Both the position numbers and the translations under genes were made by a program. The notes below the pieces were generated by a model that saw only the letters and a program-made list of their open reading frames with translations, ran no database searches and was not told where the DNA came from. Shown here piece after piece: positions 48,120 to 60,899 of a stretch of 64,000 bases of DNA. The stretch is from assembly GCA_035772785.1 (NCBI GenBank), contig JAOCPU010000085.1, positions 19,907-83,906 of the forward strand, read 5' to 3'. Origin of the DNA: Phlebiopsis flavidoalba (Eukaryota > Basidiomycota > Agaricomycetes > Polyporales > Phanerochaetaceae). Every line of letters begins with the position of its first letter. Within the stretch, counting starts at the first letter, position 1.

Positions 48120-49986
48120 GGATGCGTTCATGTCGCAAATGGGCTGAAAAAACTGCGAATTGCTTGTTCAGTTTCGCTCGTGGATCTTTTAAGTATGTAT
48201 GTCAGGGCGCCTGAAGTCGCGCCTGACGCTACGCGGCTCGTATACCCCGGGGATAGAACCACCGCAGACGAGTGTAATCGAGAGCACCAATCATTCATGC
48301 ACTGCCGACGACGGTCAAACCACATTATTTCAAGCAAATGAATGTGACTCACGGATTCTCATGTGCGGAAGTTTCGGATGGGTAAACGGCGAGGCTTCAC
48401 AACGCCTTCTCTATTGGTTCTCGCGATCATTTTTTACGAGAGTGACGCTAAGTGGGAGCATGGGATTCCTGGATTTATTGTGGTAGATTCAGCTGCGGAC
48501 GGAGGGTGCGCACCTAACGTTTGTCGCATGTGATTCGAAATGAGGTCTCGACGACGGGGCGAAGCCATGACCAATGACAGATACTATCCCGTGAAGTGCG
48601 TCACAACGATTTGAGACGGAAGTGCCGCCGAAAGCTGACTGACAGAAAGACGCTGCAGACATTCTGAGCTAAGCATACAATCAGTCATGATATTCAATGG
48701 AGTTTATGACGCGATACAGCCTATGACAGGGGCGAGTCGACATCCGAGTCGACCACCGTACAGCCGAGCATACGCAAACCTGTCCACAAACTGCACGAGC
48801 CTGTGTGAGTAACATAGTTATGTCTGACTGTGATGAGCATACCTTGCCATATGTCATCATTCGGGACCCTTTTGCTCGTCCATAGCTTGTCTGGTTCTTA
48901 TCGGACATAGGTTGATGATGTCAACTGCCGCCATGCGTGCAAGCTTTGAAGCGTGACTATAGTGTGACGTGTGACTGCTTGGTGTGGACCCATCATAAAC
49001 CCGTCACAGATGGTGTTACAGTCAAGTCGGGAATGTCACGGCGGTGGTTCTCTCCTGACCATGTCCGTCATGCCAAAATCTGTACAAAATTGGCCAGAAC
49101 TTGAATCACCCATCTGAATGCGCGTGCGGCCACTTGAAACCTTCATCTGCGTGCGCGCCACTGCAGCAATCATTTATATGACCTTCCTGTGGGATCAAGA
49201 ACGCGTCGATGCTGTAGATATCCTGGTGTACGAGCCGGCTGCAAATGAAAGTCAAGTACGCAGCTCAGATTCTGAGAAAAGTTGTGTCTCTGTCGCGCTC
49301 GTCTCTGTACACACTCTTTCCACGCCCGTGCTGGGATGTTTCACACATCATTTTGCGAACACCTGCAGCATCAGCGCCCAACCCTCTCGATCCTTCCGTT
49401 CCCTGGCGAGCCGAAGTCATCTGAAACAAGCGACACATGCTACAAAACCAGCTCACATTTCGCTACCTTCAACTCGCGAGTCGGAACGATGGCTCAAGAA
49501 ATGGGGGATGGATGAGACACAATAAACACCGGTACGTCTCAGACCAAGGCAGTCTTAGACTGCTGATTCAAAATTACAAGCAGGAGACGCATAGCCAATC
49601 GCCTTGTAATTTTCTGCAGGGCTGTTGACCATTTTCGACGATCATATCAGCGCCGTCATCAGAAAGCGGGGGATCCCTAGCGACTCGGTAGTGCCCAAGC
49701 CCACGAAACCCGAATAACCACGCACTCTGTCCGCGAAAGTTGCCAACTCAGGGTACCAGTTCTCAGTTGTTGCGACAGTTCCGCGCCTTCCCCGCGGTAG
49801 TGACGCCACAGTTGACGGAACTATATATACGGTCGCGCTGCTAAAACGCCTTTATCGAGGTCTTCAGGTTCGCGCAGACCCACCGCTGCGTCCGTAGCCA
49901 GCCACGCTACGTCATAGCCAGTCTCTCTGCGCACTCTTCTAACTTCCTGTACTTGCGACTTGCGCTGCGAAGGCACTCGCACAGAA
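48120..49986. other. divergent intergenic region
   Basis: This lies between the minus-strand monooxygenase and the plus-strand S28 peptidase. A TATATATA box is at 49822-49829, about 158 bases before the first ATG of the peptidase. A 135-residue open frame from 49118 shows no family features and was not accepted. Confidence 0.4.
49822..49829 (+). promoter_or_regulatory. TATA box upstream of the S28 peptidase
   Basis: TATATATA in otherwise mixed-composition sequence, placed upstream of the peptidase gene. Confidence 0.5.
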
Positions 49987-52062
49987 TGTCCATTCGAGCG
50001 CAAATTTCCCTCGACCTCCAAGCGTTGCCACTTATCTCTGCCTCCGACGGACCTGTCACCAACGCATCACACCGGAGAAACTCTACCACCTTTGAACACG
50101 ACATACTACTTCGATCAGCTCGTCGATCACACCAACCCTGATCTCGGCACGTTCAAGCAGAGGTATTGGCATACCTGGGAGTGGTACAAGTCTGGTGAGC
50201 CGTGGCATCATCGTTGCTTCAGTTGGATGCTCAAACCTTTTTCTTGTCTAGGCGGGCCCATCATCTTGTTCACCCCCGGAGAAGGCAACGCGGAGGGTAA
50301 GGTTTTATCTTGGTCACCGTCGTTGTTTGCTTATCCTGTATAGGCTTCACGGGATACCTGGTCAACAAAAGTCTCAACGGTCAGATTGCGCAGCAAGAAG
50401 GTGGTGCGACTATTGTTCTCGAACATCGCTACTACGGCGTGTCTACCCCCACTGCAAACCTCTCCGCCCCCACCTAAAGTACCATACTATTCAACAGGCG
50501 ATTGATGACCTTGAATACTTCTCCAAGAACGTCGAAACTACCTATGCCTGGCGGAGACTCGGTTGGTCCTGAGGTCAACCCCTGGATCCTCATGGGCGGC
50601 AGCTATTCTGGCGCGCTCACCAGCTGGACCATGGTCAAGTGAGTTTTATTGGCCTTTTTCGAAGATGGAATCAAAATTGCTGAACACTTTGAACAGTAAA
50701 CCTGGTCTATTCTGGGCCGGATATGCGTCTTCCGCCGTTGTCCAGGCTATAACGTATGTCTCGCACTCACTCGTGATTCTATCCAATGCTGACATACTGG
50801 CCGCTAGTAATTTCTGGCAGTATTGGGAGCCTGTCCGAACCCATATGCCTCAGAACTGCTCTGCAGATGTACAAAGCGGTTATTGCGCATATCGACGATG
50901 TTTTTACTTCCGGATCGTCATCGGATATTAACAAGATCAAGGCGACCTTTGGGCTCTCGAATCTCACTCCACCTTGATGACGTGGCAGGAGCTCGTAAGA
51001 CTATTCACTATGGAGTCTGCACTCTCGCTCACGTCTCCTAGTGCGCAACAATTTGTGGGACTGGCAGTCGCTTTCGCCACACACCGGGCCCGGCGCTCCC
51101 TTCTTCCAATTTTGCGATGCCCTCGAGGTGAAGAACAACGTGAGCGCTCCTGCGGCCGGATGGGGAGCAGACCCACGCTCTGCAAGCGTGGGGCGATTAT
51201 TGGCGGCAGGGTTATTTGGACAATTGTGCGTCATTGCCGTCACATTTCTCATTACCCAGTCTTACGATCCTCTCTTCCAGTGTGCCAAGGAATAGATGTG
51301 GAGTATGTGCACGCCACAGTCACCTGTGAGATTTGCTAACATGTTTCGTAGAACCTGCCTTGGTACCCATGACCCAACGAATCCTCTCTTCACCGATGTC
51401 TCGATTTGGTAACGACTATCGCTCTTGGACGTGGATTGTGTGAGCTTTTTCCTGAATTATAGTGTTTATTTCTGCTCACCGGATTTGAATCCCTTGTTAG
51501 ATGCAACGAGGTCGGATGGTACCAGGACGGCGCGCCTCAGGGACATCCCACTATTGTGTCGCGTTTGGAGGCACCTGACGGCGACCGAGGTAAGCTGCTT
51601 GATGTAAACCTCCGCTCGTGACCCTCACATAATGAACAGACACAATGCACCTATTTCTTCCCCGAGGCCTTCGCTGCAGGTAGCACTCCGCAGCCAGGCG
51701 GTAAACAAGACAAACACAGCCTATCACGGTTGGAATGTTCACGTTGATAGGCTGTTCTTTGCCAACGGTATCCGTGAGTCTACAAAACCCTTATTTCCAA
51801 CAATTTGTTGATGCTGATTCGCACCGAAAGGCGATCCATGGCGCGATGCGACCGTGTCTGGCCAGAAGGTCAAAATATCGCGAGCACACCCGAGCAGCCG
51901 ATTGCGCTCAGCGACGGCTTTCATACTTCGGACATGAGCACGGCAAATGGATTTGGTTGACCCTACTGTCAAGGCTGTACAAGTACAAGCCCTTGATTCG
52001 ATGCCCACGAGTGGCTCCAGGCCTATAAGCCGCCAAAGCGGCGCGACGTCAAGGAGGGTTAG
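49987..52062 (+). CDS. serine peptidase family S28 (prolyl carboxypeptidase-like), copy 1
   Basis: This is a secreted alpha/beta-hydrolase peptidase cleaving after proline or acting as a dipeptidyl/tripeptidyl peptidase. Exons read LNTTYYFDQLVDHTNPDLGT, FKQRYWHTWEWYKSG, then GPIILFTPGEGNAEG and GATIVLEHRYYGVS. After one extra A comes NPWILMGGSYSGALTSWTMV, with the nucleophile serine codon at 50601-50603. FWAGYASSAVVQAIT, HMPQNCSADVQAVIAHIDDV, FFQFCDALEVKNNVSAPA and ILSSPMSRFGNDYRSWTWIV follow. CNEVGWYQDGAPQGHPTIVS, QCTYFFPEAF, VHVDRLFFANGIR-DPWRD (catalytic aspartate) and LSDGFHTSDM (catalytic histidine) complete it. The stop follows HEWLQAYKPPKRRDVKEG. The N-terminal signal peptide could not be read cleanly. 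Introns are about 50-60 nt. Confidence 0.92.
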
Positions 52063-52403
52063 CCGGGTGGAGTACGAAAGGCGCACGACCCGGAGCGTGA
52101 CATGCTTACACAAACTTAATGTGAAACTCTCCTCAGCCACGAGGTTCTTGATCTATAATATTTACATATTAACTCGTGACAACGTCGCCTTCCATTGATC
52201 CCTACCCACTACAGTTCATCGGGGTGAGCGTACGGAAAACTCAATTGACCAATTAGGCAAGCAGAGGCTTCTGACGCTAACAAAGCCAAATAAGAAAGCC
52301 ACGTGATCGGTGAGGTCGTTTTCGAATTTGCGTCAAGTTCAGTCCTTTCTTGTCGTCTACCACAACGAGTAGCTCGACAAAACCACACAAGGTTTCCGTG
52401 CAT
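52063..52403. other. intergenic region
   Basis: This lies between the S28 peptidase and the P-loop gene on the same strand. No coding signal was recognised. Confidence 0.4.
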
Positions 52404-55400
52404 ATGTCAGACAACTGCGGGATCAAACGAAGAAAAGAGACGCGGTCGATCAACGAAATCTTACAGGAGCTCGCCCAGCATCCGTATAACCTGACCCAAA
52501 TCCGATGCCAGGACGACCGAGCCCTTGACACCCTGTCACAAAAATGCTGGGAAGTTTCTGAAAGCTGCCAATAATCCAGAAACTAACCCTGCTCATGCGG
52601 ATAATCCTTGTGGAGAAGTACAATCCAGAATTAGATATAGCACAATGGGAAGACATCGAGCGTCGATACCCTCCCGTATCGTCGAGTTTACTTGAAGTCA
52701 TCTATGCAAGCACACCCGGGGCATCTTTTCAACCCTTTTGGCAGCTCTGTAAGTTAATGTGGGGCCGTACAACACCGAATACTCACCAACCTCTCAGCCA
52801 TTTTCCACACGCAGCCCCGGTAAGCCCCTATCCCGACAAACTCGAATGTCTTGTCTTAGGAGGGTTATTTTTGTAGAGCCCATAGCGAAGGTTTGGCGAG
52901 CTCTGGCACGACGGACTGGGATTGGTTACCTCATGGTGCGTTCTACAATTCTGATATGTCGCGTCTTACGTTCAGCGTTTGGTCCCAGCGACCGAACAAT
53001 CGTGGGCTCTCGCAGCTACGAAGGCAACATGGTCGGCATTTTACGCCGTACTCTGGACTCTTACCTCAATCAACGTCAAAACGCAAAAAACCAATTACTC
53101 TCGCTACGCCGCTATCGTACAGTCATCCGGAAACAGGCACACCGTCCCGTATGGTGAGCGAGCTGGGACGGAAAGTGGTCTCTATCCCCCTCAACCTTTT
53201 GCGCAACCGGGGGTTCTGTACGTTTTGTATGCACTGTCTTTTTTTTTTTACGCGTGGTGCTTACTGTGTTGGGGCCATAGCAATGTCGTATCCTCCGCCG
53301 GATGACTCGGATTTTTCCCTCGACTGGCTCCATGGTTGGCCAGAGGACCAAGGGTCGGTCGAGCGCATGCTTCACCATTACGAAAGCTTCTTGTATGCGC
53401 TTTTTTTAAGCGTCGCTCAGAAACGCTTAATGGAAATTGAGGCTCAAGGTAGGTCTCTAGAAACGGTTTGTCGTTAATGTTGACTTGGTATATTCCGTCT
53501 AGAGAATCTACACTACTCCCATGCGGTAGATGACGCAGATCGCGTGACGCAATCTATGAATCGTCTTTCGAAACTGGCGGAAGCCTTTCACAGCAAGATG
53601 ATGGAGATTGAATCTCTGACTGGACCCAGGCCCTGGCAGTATGGCGACTATCGACGAGCCTTTTTCCAGCAAGTGATGGAAGAAGCTCGGGAGGTACGAG
53701 TGCTTTGTCTCGGGTCTTTACGTCTGCTTACTACCCTACTCTTCGCCAGTTCCGTGATGCCGCTCATGCGAGAGGGCCTCTGGTTCATGGTCGATTGGGG
53801 ACAGTACAAGAAGGTGCGTGTCACTATATGCGCCAACGACCTTGCTGAAGGGTGATCAGGTGCGGAGGAGAAGGATTTAGCAAGTATTGCGACGCGCAGT
53901 CTGCGCGCAAGTTTCTCGACCCATCGTTCTCGTGCGGCAAGAGCGTGCTTCTCGTGATCAGTTTCGACGAGGCGCATCCATTGGCTGGAAGGAAGCGTGG
54001 ACGCCCACACACCCGGTACAATGTCCTCTGCCGGGCACTTGCATCTTTAAAAGCACAGCCATTCTTCACCCTGTTCTTGTCAACGGCAGGCAGGTTCCAC
54101 GACTTTCCCTCCTATCGTGACTTCGACCCTCCGTCGGGAATCCGAAACCGCGCGCCGCGATCATTCACGCGGTATGCCATTCACAAACAATTTCCATTCG
54201 ACCAGTTTGCCCACGGTGGTCGCTCAGGGCCGATTGGACGGTGGACCCTCGACCAGGTCGCATCGACACACCGAATCGTCCATCCTCGGCGCGCGCGCTG
54301 TAAGTGGTTACAACGTATCCCCGCGCGACTGAAACCTTTGATGTCCCTCTCATAGATTCGCGACTCAGCTGACTCGCCACTGACGACGCTACCCAAGGGG
54401 CGACGAGGCGAAACCAAGGGGTGCATCCTGTCGACTTTGCCTATGTGAAGCTTCTTTGCCAGGATCTCACCTCCCCTGCCGGATGTTGTCGCACCCAAGA
54501 CGTGACACTCGCCTGCCTGTCTCTGCGTCTCGGTCTGGATCTGCTCAACGGGACTCCGTCCAAGGAGCAGCACGCGACACGCGGCATGTCGCCCAAGTCG
54601 AACGCCACATGCGGCTCTGTCATGCTGCAGAACCCGGCTTTGCGGCGATGTCGACCATTGCGCCCTCGGAGCCCCTTCTCGCAGAAGGCGCTTTGAAAGC
54701 CATGTCTATTCTCTTCTGGCGGCTCGTGGTCAGCGGCTGAAGGCCTTGCCTTGAGCATGTGCGAGAATGTCACGTTTCGCTTGGGCGCCGTGGGGAGGTC
54801 ATCGCGGGGTTACTCCTCATTCTAGAAGCCCGGGACCAACGCATTAACAGCCCACCACCGTGGCCCGCTCACGCTATTTGAGCCAGCCACACACGGTGCA
54901 GACGGCACCCAGCGCATCGTCAGCGTCGTCAGATTTCTCGAGTCTCTCTTGTCCATCCAGGCATCCACTCTCCACGACCTGACACCAATCGGAAAGCACG
55001 CATCGGCGGCACGGAGAGCGCCGTGCGCTCTTCATCATGCATTCCAAAACGCCCAAATCTGGTTCAACCATCTCGTGCGGACGAACGGACGCCGGCATGG
55101 TTCAGCGAAGACACGCTGGGGAGAGATAATCTCCCGCGGTGCAGCGATGTTCCGCTCTTCTCTCTTTATACCCCTGGCGCGAACCAAACGATGCATCGAC
55201 CTCGTTATTCCTGTTCGTAATTTGACGGGATAATGTCGCGCGAAGAACAAACTTCTCTGCGATCTTTGATTCAGGTCAGGAACGACCGAAGTCGTCGTCT
55301 CGCGGGACTCTGCAGCCCGACTTCGTAGACTTCACCGACACCTTTTGTACTCGGGCTCTTTCCAATCTCGAGCGCACGGACGCCCACCGGTGCAATGCGA

Positions 55401-55784
55401 TGACTCTCTCTGCAAGAGTGGGAGCGCAAACGAAGACTGTCGACCCTATCCGCCCTATCATTCGTATGGGTGCTCACGCTCGGCGAGACGACGCCCGGTA
55501 TCTCGCTGCTGGACACGCCGCGGCGCCAGGCGGGCGACTTCAGCGCGTCACGACATCTGTGTGCTCTCGGTCTCTCTTCGGGGGACGTTCAGCATCATCA
55601 ACGACACCGAAACACGAAACCTATAAAGGCACTGCTGGACGCATCTCTCACGCATACACACGCCTATGGCGACTCGCGCGATCCGGAAGTGGCACCTTCC
55701 GAGGCCGCGCGACGGGCGATGCATGCCGCTGCGCTGGGCGGGCAGGCACACTCGGACAACTTTTACCGGGATCGTGCAATGTAA
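52404..55784 (+). CDS. CRN/RHS-like P-loop NTPase of a multicopy Agaricomycete family
   Basis: This is a long multi-exon gene. Readable in order: RRKETRSINEILQELAQHPY; FSVWSQRPNNRG; then a damaged Walker A, GTGTPSRMVSELGRKVVSIP, where a family-like GTGKSRMV would be expected, followed by LNLLRNRGF. PPPDDSDFSLDWLHGWPEDQ, LYALFLSVAQKRL, LAEAFHSKMMEIESLTG and GDYRRAFFQQVMEEAREFRD come next. A strong Walker B-like VISFDEAHPL lies at about 53955. YNVLCRALASLKAQPFFTLF, LSTAGRF, LCQDLTSPAG and REHVTRHVAQVERHMRLC follow. APSEPLLAEGALKAM, RIVSVVRFLESLLSIQ, GEIISRGAAM and CIDLVIPVRNLT lead to SLRSLIQVRND. The last has the h-Q-x-[KR] pattern of PD-(D/E)xK-type nucleases. The family resembles Crinkler/RHS-type NTPase-nuclease proteins. 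Function in fungi is unknown. Confidence 0.7.
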
Positions 55785-55934
55785 ATCCCCTCCTGTCTCT
55801 ATACTGTAGTACTCCCCCCTACCCAGTAATAAATGTGATGCCCTAAGTAATACACGGGCACAAACTTGCAATTCTCCAGCTCCCAAGCACCGAACAACGA
55901 CAAGATACGCAAAGACCGAACAGCGAAAACACAA

Positions 55935-58900
55935 TTACATCGCATACCCTGCCCCCTCTGCACTATCCATACTCCTCATCGACCGCGCATGCCCCGCTTC
56001 CCCTGCGCTGTATAGCCCCCCACAGAACGCCCAGCACCGCCGCCAGCCTTCCCCCGGGGGTGGCCTCCTATCCCTTCGCCCCGGGCCCAGTGTACACATC
56101 GTGTCCAAATTCCGCGGCTGGAGCACATCCACGCCAAGCTCCGTCGGGAGTCGGTCTGCCAAAGGGATGCGACAGAGGGTGGCGGGGAGACGCTTCGCGC
56201 GCAGGCGGCGTCGGCGCTTGCGGGACCGAGAAAACCGCGCGGGCCGCCACCATTGCGCTGCGCGAAGAAACGAGCCGATGCCCGCGCCCCAGGACGCCGC
56301 AGGGGCCGGCTTTGCTCAGGCGGCAGGTTGGCTGGCGGCGGCGGGGTGCACGATGAGGCTGAGACGGTGGCGCATGCCGGCGGCGGGCGGCTTGGGCGAG
56401 GCGTCGGTGGGGTCGAGAGCGTTGAGGTTCGCGTTAGTCGCGCTCGCGGGGGGTCGGACGTGCTGCGAGGGGTGCAAGTCCACCGTTTTCCCCGTAGCGG
56501 CACCAATCCGACAGCCTTGAAGCAATTGCCGCTGTCTGGCCGGCGCTGATTGTGCGCGAAGATGGCCTCGCGCGTCGGACGCGAGCCTTCGTTGTTGCTC
56601 GATCACCTTGAGCATCTTGTATGCCTTCGGCAAGCGGAGGCCAATGTCGGATACGGACGAGGGGCGGTCTGCTAAATGGGTGCTGCATTATACATAATTG
56701 TCCAATGACATGTGCAAGGATCAGTGGCGGAGAGGGAGTGCCCCTGTACCGCGGCTCGAGGCTTTATCAAACAGCATGGGATCTGTCGTGCGATCCCACA
56801 CAAGCATAGGCTGTTCGTTTTCTGAAACTCGGATGTTATCCGAGAGGAGGTTGAAGTGTTCTATTCGCATTACTATTCGGTTTCCACATAACGCATGAGC
56901 ACGCGGTCAGGTGTATCAGACGGCGCGCCGCACCCTGACACCCGTCCGCGATTGACGACGCCCCCACCCTGGCTCCGGGCGATAAAATCAGACCGTAATT
57001 GACCGCTAGCCAGCCGCTGCCAGAGATAATAATCATCAAACGTGCTCCCGTCCGCAAATCAGCTTCATTCATCCATCCTTATCAATTAGGTGCACTGACC
57101 TTTTGTCGCGCAAAACAAGTCGTGCGCCCCACCTGCCCGTATGAACGCGTGGGCAGCCCGGTCATATATACAATAACAGACGGAGGAGCAGACGCAGCGA
57201 CGCTACTGTGCATGATCGGCGAGTTCCCCGGGTACGCAACGTCAAAGCCGTCGTATCACAGGAACCATCCTTCACAATCTTCGTCCATCCCACTTGCGGT
57301 CCGCCGTGCGCTGAGACCCGGCCTCGCCGCTCGAGCGCCGCAATTGCGGAATCTCGATAAAAGCCCCCGTCTCGACCTGCTTACAGTCGAGCCACTCGGA
57401 ACATTTGGGTGTGGGAGGGGAGAAGGGCAGGGTGACTTACAATTGACGAGGAGGTCAACTCTCTTTGCTGCGTGTGACATCGTGAGTTGGTCGCTCCCGC
57501 AGAGGCAGCTCTTCGTCTTGATCATGTCGAGTCTGTGCTGCAGCGGGAGGTAACGGCCTGGAAGAAACGTCGTCCCTGACACCCCATAGTTCAAACGTCA
57601 GCGCCTGCGCTTCCTTCTGCTTCGTGAACGGACGTGCACCTGGCCGAAGGTCGAGTGGGAGCCCCCAGTACGCCCTGAGGCTTTTGTGATCCGACGGTGC
57701 GGGAGCTCCGTCGTCGCGCAAGCGTGCGCGCGGCCGCCGGCGAGCTGCGGTGCTGCCGCAGATGGTCTAGATATGATTGCAGGAGACACTCGCACGAGGG
57801 TGACACGAGTCGAGTACTGTAGCGTGCACAATTTTCGACGGGGTGGCCGTAGAACCAGATGATCTGGGTAGCCTTCACAATGTGGCGCGGCCGGCGGAGC
57901 GGGTTGGGCAGCACCTTTTTCGCAGCATAAGCGCCTTGAGCAGCACCAGTGTCCCTCGCTGGTCGGAAAACACGTGCGGCCCACCAGTTCGCGTCTACTG
58001 CTGGCGGTGGTGAGCGGTGAGTACGCGTGTGCATGTGTGTGAGAGGCAGTACAAGGGCTCGTGCCTGCGCGTGTCCGTCAGTACCACATCATAGCACTAC
58101 AAACGAATCGCGCGGCGTCGGCGTACCCATATACAACCCGCTGCTCCGTCAGTTGGCTCCGCACGAGGTCTCGAGACGCGTCGTGAAAGTCGTCGAGGAT
58201 GCTCAGATCCGTAAAGTCGCGCTGGGCGAAGAGTGCCTTTGTGACGAACGAACTCGCCCAGGCGGTAATCTCTACAAGCGAGTGAACGGTGCTGAGCGGG
58301 GCAAGGTAAGAGACGAACGACGGCGAGACGGGCCTACCTCGTATCGGCCCAAACAGTGTGCTGCTTTGACGCGAGGCACACCAACGACGGCCTTCTGCAC
58401 CGTCGAACCGCCTGTCACATCCTGGTGTGGTCTTTCAGGCTCTTTCAAGAGCGGTCTGAACTCCGGATTTGCCGATTACATCTGCGCTCTGCGGTCAAGA
58501 TCGCCAAGCAGACAGGGGACGCAGCGGGAGCGACGCACGAGATGCCAAAAATCGTCGTGGGGCTCACTCCCGGTGACGAGGGCACGAGGTGGAAAATACG
58601 AGTAGTCTTTCGACCGTCTGCGGACGTCAGCACACGCACGCGCGCCGGGGGAAGCGAAACGCACACAGGTGCGCACCGTCGGGGAGCGCTAGAAATGGTA
58701 GAATCTTCGCCAGCTCTTCGTTCCTCGAACACACCTCCCCGCGCGAAAACTCGATCTTGGACGGGCCCACCTGTGCGCGCCGTCAGCCGTCAGGCGCAAG
58801 AGAAACCACGCGGGCAACTCCACGAGGTGGTTGAAGTCGACGAGCGCGATGCGCCGAGGATATGAGCGGATGCCCGCCGTCTTGACGAGCATCGACTCCG

Positions 58901-59587
58901 GGCGCGGCCTTGCCTTCTGAGTTTGAGTAGCTCGTCGTGGAGCCTGACGCGAAAGACGCGATGCTACTCGCGTGAATCGGGTTTCCGTGTACTGGTGGGG
59001 GTGGGTAGGACGTCGCTTGTTGAGCGGCGGGGACTCTACACCGCGTGCTGCACGTCCTCGCTTCTACATCTCATTTGCCTCTGCTTCCTCTACTCTGCTT
59101 CTGTGGGTTTTTCATATCCTCCTTCTCGTGTATCGACGGCGCAGCGCTGTGAGAGCGGTGAGTCGGCTATCCCCGAGACGGCGCGCATGAAAGCGAAGCT
59201 GACGGGTACCGTCGCCGTCCGCGTCTGCTCCAGAGCTCAAGTCCGTGTCCAGCGTGTACGTGCACGCGACATCGCGATGGTTACTCAACAAGCTCCTCCG
59301 CACGAGACTCACAGGCGTCGTGCCAGGGTCTTCATATTCGTCGTGTGCGTCAAGAGATGCGGGGAGGTGCGAGTGTCTTAATTGCGGGAGACCGTGGGGC
59401 GACGAGAGCGAGATGGAACGCTGCGAGGCGGTATCGCCGTCTGAGCGGTCAAAGTCAATTTCGTGTAGTGGGTCGTCTGAGGTTGTGTGCAAAACGTCGT
59501 CGTCGTCGTGTGCGGGGTTGAGTAGAAAGTGCGAGGTGGTGGGCGATAGGACGTCCGAGGGGGACGGCCGGGCGCGGCGTTGCTCAT
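55935..59587 (-). CDS. AVL9: AVL9-like DENN-domain protein of the late secretory pathway
   Basis: In yeast Avl9 acts in exocytic transport from the Golgi. The gene begins MSNAAPGRPPSDVLSPTTSH, FLLNPAHDDDDV and DGDTASQRSISLSSP, a disordered acidic/serine-rich N-terminus. The DENN (uDENN) part follows: RIALVDFNHLV, QVGPSKIEFSRG, VFEE and EDYSYFHLVPSSPG. TTIFGISC and NRQIRSS complete that part. After frame-damaged sequence come FYGHPVE, LQSYLDHLRQHRSSPAAA, SDHKSLRAYWGLPLDL and FLPGRYLPLQHRLDMIKTKS. LCGSDQLT, RVDLLVN and then ERAAGLT-type sequence follow. The C-terminal part has PPLAEGIQDL-like sequence, then a low-complexity proline/alanine-rich tail ending EGAGYAM. Length of about 1,000 residues with introns fits the family. 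There are many frame breaks. Confidence 0.82.
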
Positions 59588-60899
59588 CGCGTTTTTGTTT
59601 TCGTAATGTAATGAGTATGAGAAGAGCACAGAGAGTTCGTGAGTATGCAAGATTTCAGATGCAAAGTGTTAGAAAAGGATGCGACGACGACAAGAAGGAA
59701 GGAGGGCGGAGCTGCTGTTCAGCCATCACCCGCCAAACCAGGCGTTTCGGCGCCAAGCCTCTAGATCTAAAGCAGACGGCCAGGTGAGACGAGGCAGAGC
59801 CACATCTGTCTCATGATCTCGTATCAGGTATATGTGGCGAACAATGTAGAGTTTCTCACAGCATTGTCCAGCCGCTTGTTTTTAGTTCGACGCGAGCCTC
59901 GTTTGCTTTCTTCTGTGAATCATGATGTAGGAAAGTTTGCCATCTATCAAGCCAGGCTTGCGGCGGAGGCACAATATTAAAAATGTAGCTAGTCACCAGA
60001 GACATGGTAAGGTTTTTTATAACATGAATTTTAGCAGTTCACGGAGAATAATGATACTAATCACATTTGAATAGTTTTACTCTTCTCGGTTCAAGGAGGA
60101 ATTGGTATTCATCGGACTTTGGGAAGACCGCTAGACTCTCTGCTCGGGGGTTAGCAAGGTCTACTATAGACCCACTATTATAATTCATATGAGTGATACC
60201 TTGACTCCAACCTTCTTCGAAAACCCTTCCATCCATGCTTCGAGTAAGAGCTGCAATGCTCAAAGCATGATCGCATTCGTTCGAACGTAGATTATACATC
60301 AAAGAGAAATTTTACTACTCCAAATGAAGCGAAATCTTACCGGACGAGAGGAATATGGTGTATGCTGTTGAGATTTTAGGCTGCATCCAGCACAGAGGGT
60401 CGAGAAGCCACAACAAGACCTGCCATTTATATCCTGTGGTGCGCGGAAGAAGAAACCGAACAAACCCAAGGCCTCATCGGCACCCCACCGCCGCGCCAGA
60501 ACCGAAGTCGGCCCCCCGCCGCGGCGTTCGTGTGGGCGCAAGTATCGGCTCGTTCTTCGTGCAGCGCACGAAACGTTTTTTTGTCGGTCGCTCGATGTCG
60601 TGAGTACTGATGTCCGAGGGCATGGATGGGGGTCCTTGCTTTGAACTTGGGTCAAGTTGTTACGGACTCTGCATTTGTTGAATACTTTTACTGTTTAACA
60701 AACGAGAAAGGCCGAATATTTGGCCTTGTTAGTATCAGAAGCCTGTGCTTTTCTCTATCAGGAGCCTCGCACGCCTCTAGTTCACCAGGTCTTATAGATT
60801 AGGCATGAGGGTCGGGATCAAACGCACAATTAGGTAAGAAGCAGCGCGGCCGAGGAGCTACAACTTCATCCGCCTCCCGCATTCCACCCTGGTCACCTG
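59588..60899. other. intergenic region upstream of AVL9
   Basis: A minus-strand ATG at 60623 opens a 49-residue hydrophilic frame (MPSDISTHDIERPTKKRFVR) that might be a first exon, but no continuation was found. Nothing else is supported. Confidence 0.35.

Noticed and set aside
49118..49525. 135-codon plus-strand frame
   Set aside because: It has no domain, no splice-consistent continuation, and an equally open frame on the other strand.
56060..56549. Overlapping GC-rich plus-strand frames opposite AVL9
   Set aside because: They are antisense shadows of the low-complexity C-terminal part of AVL9.
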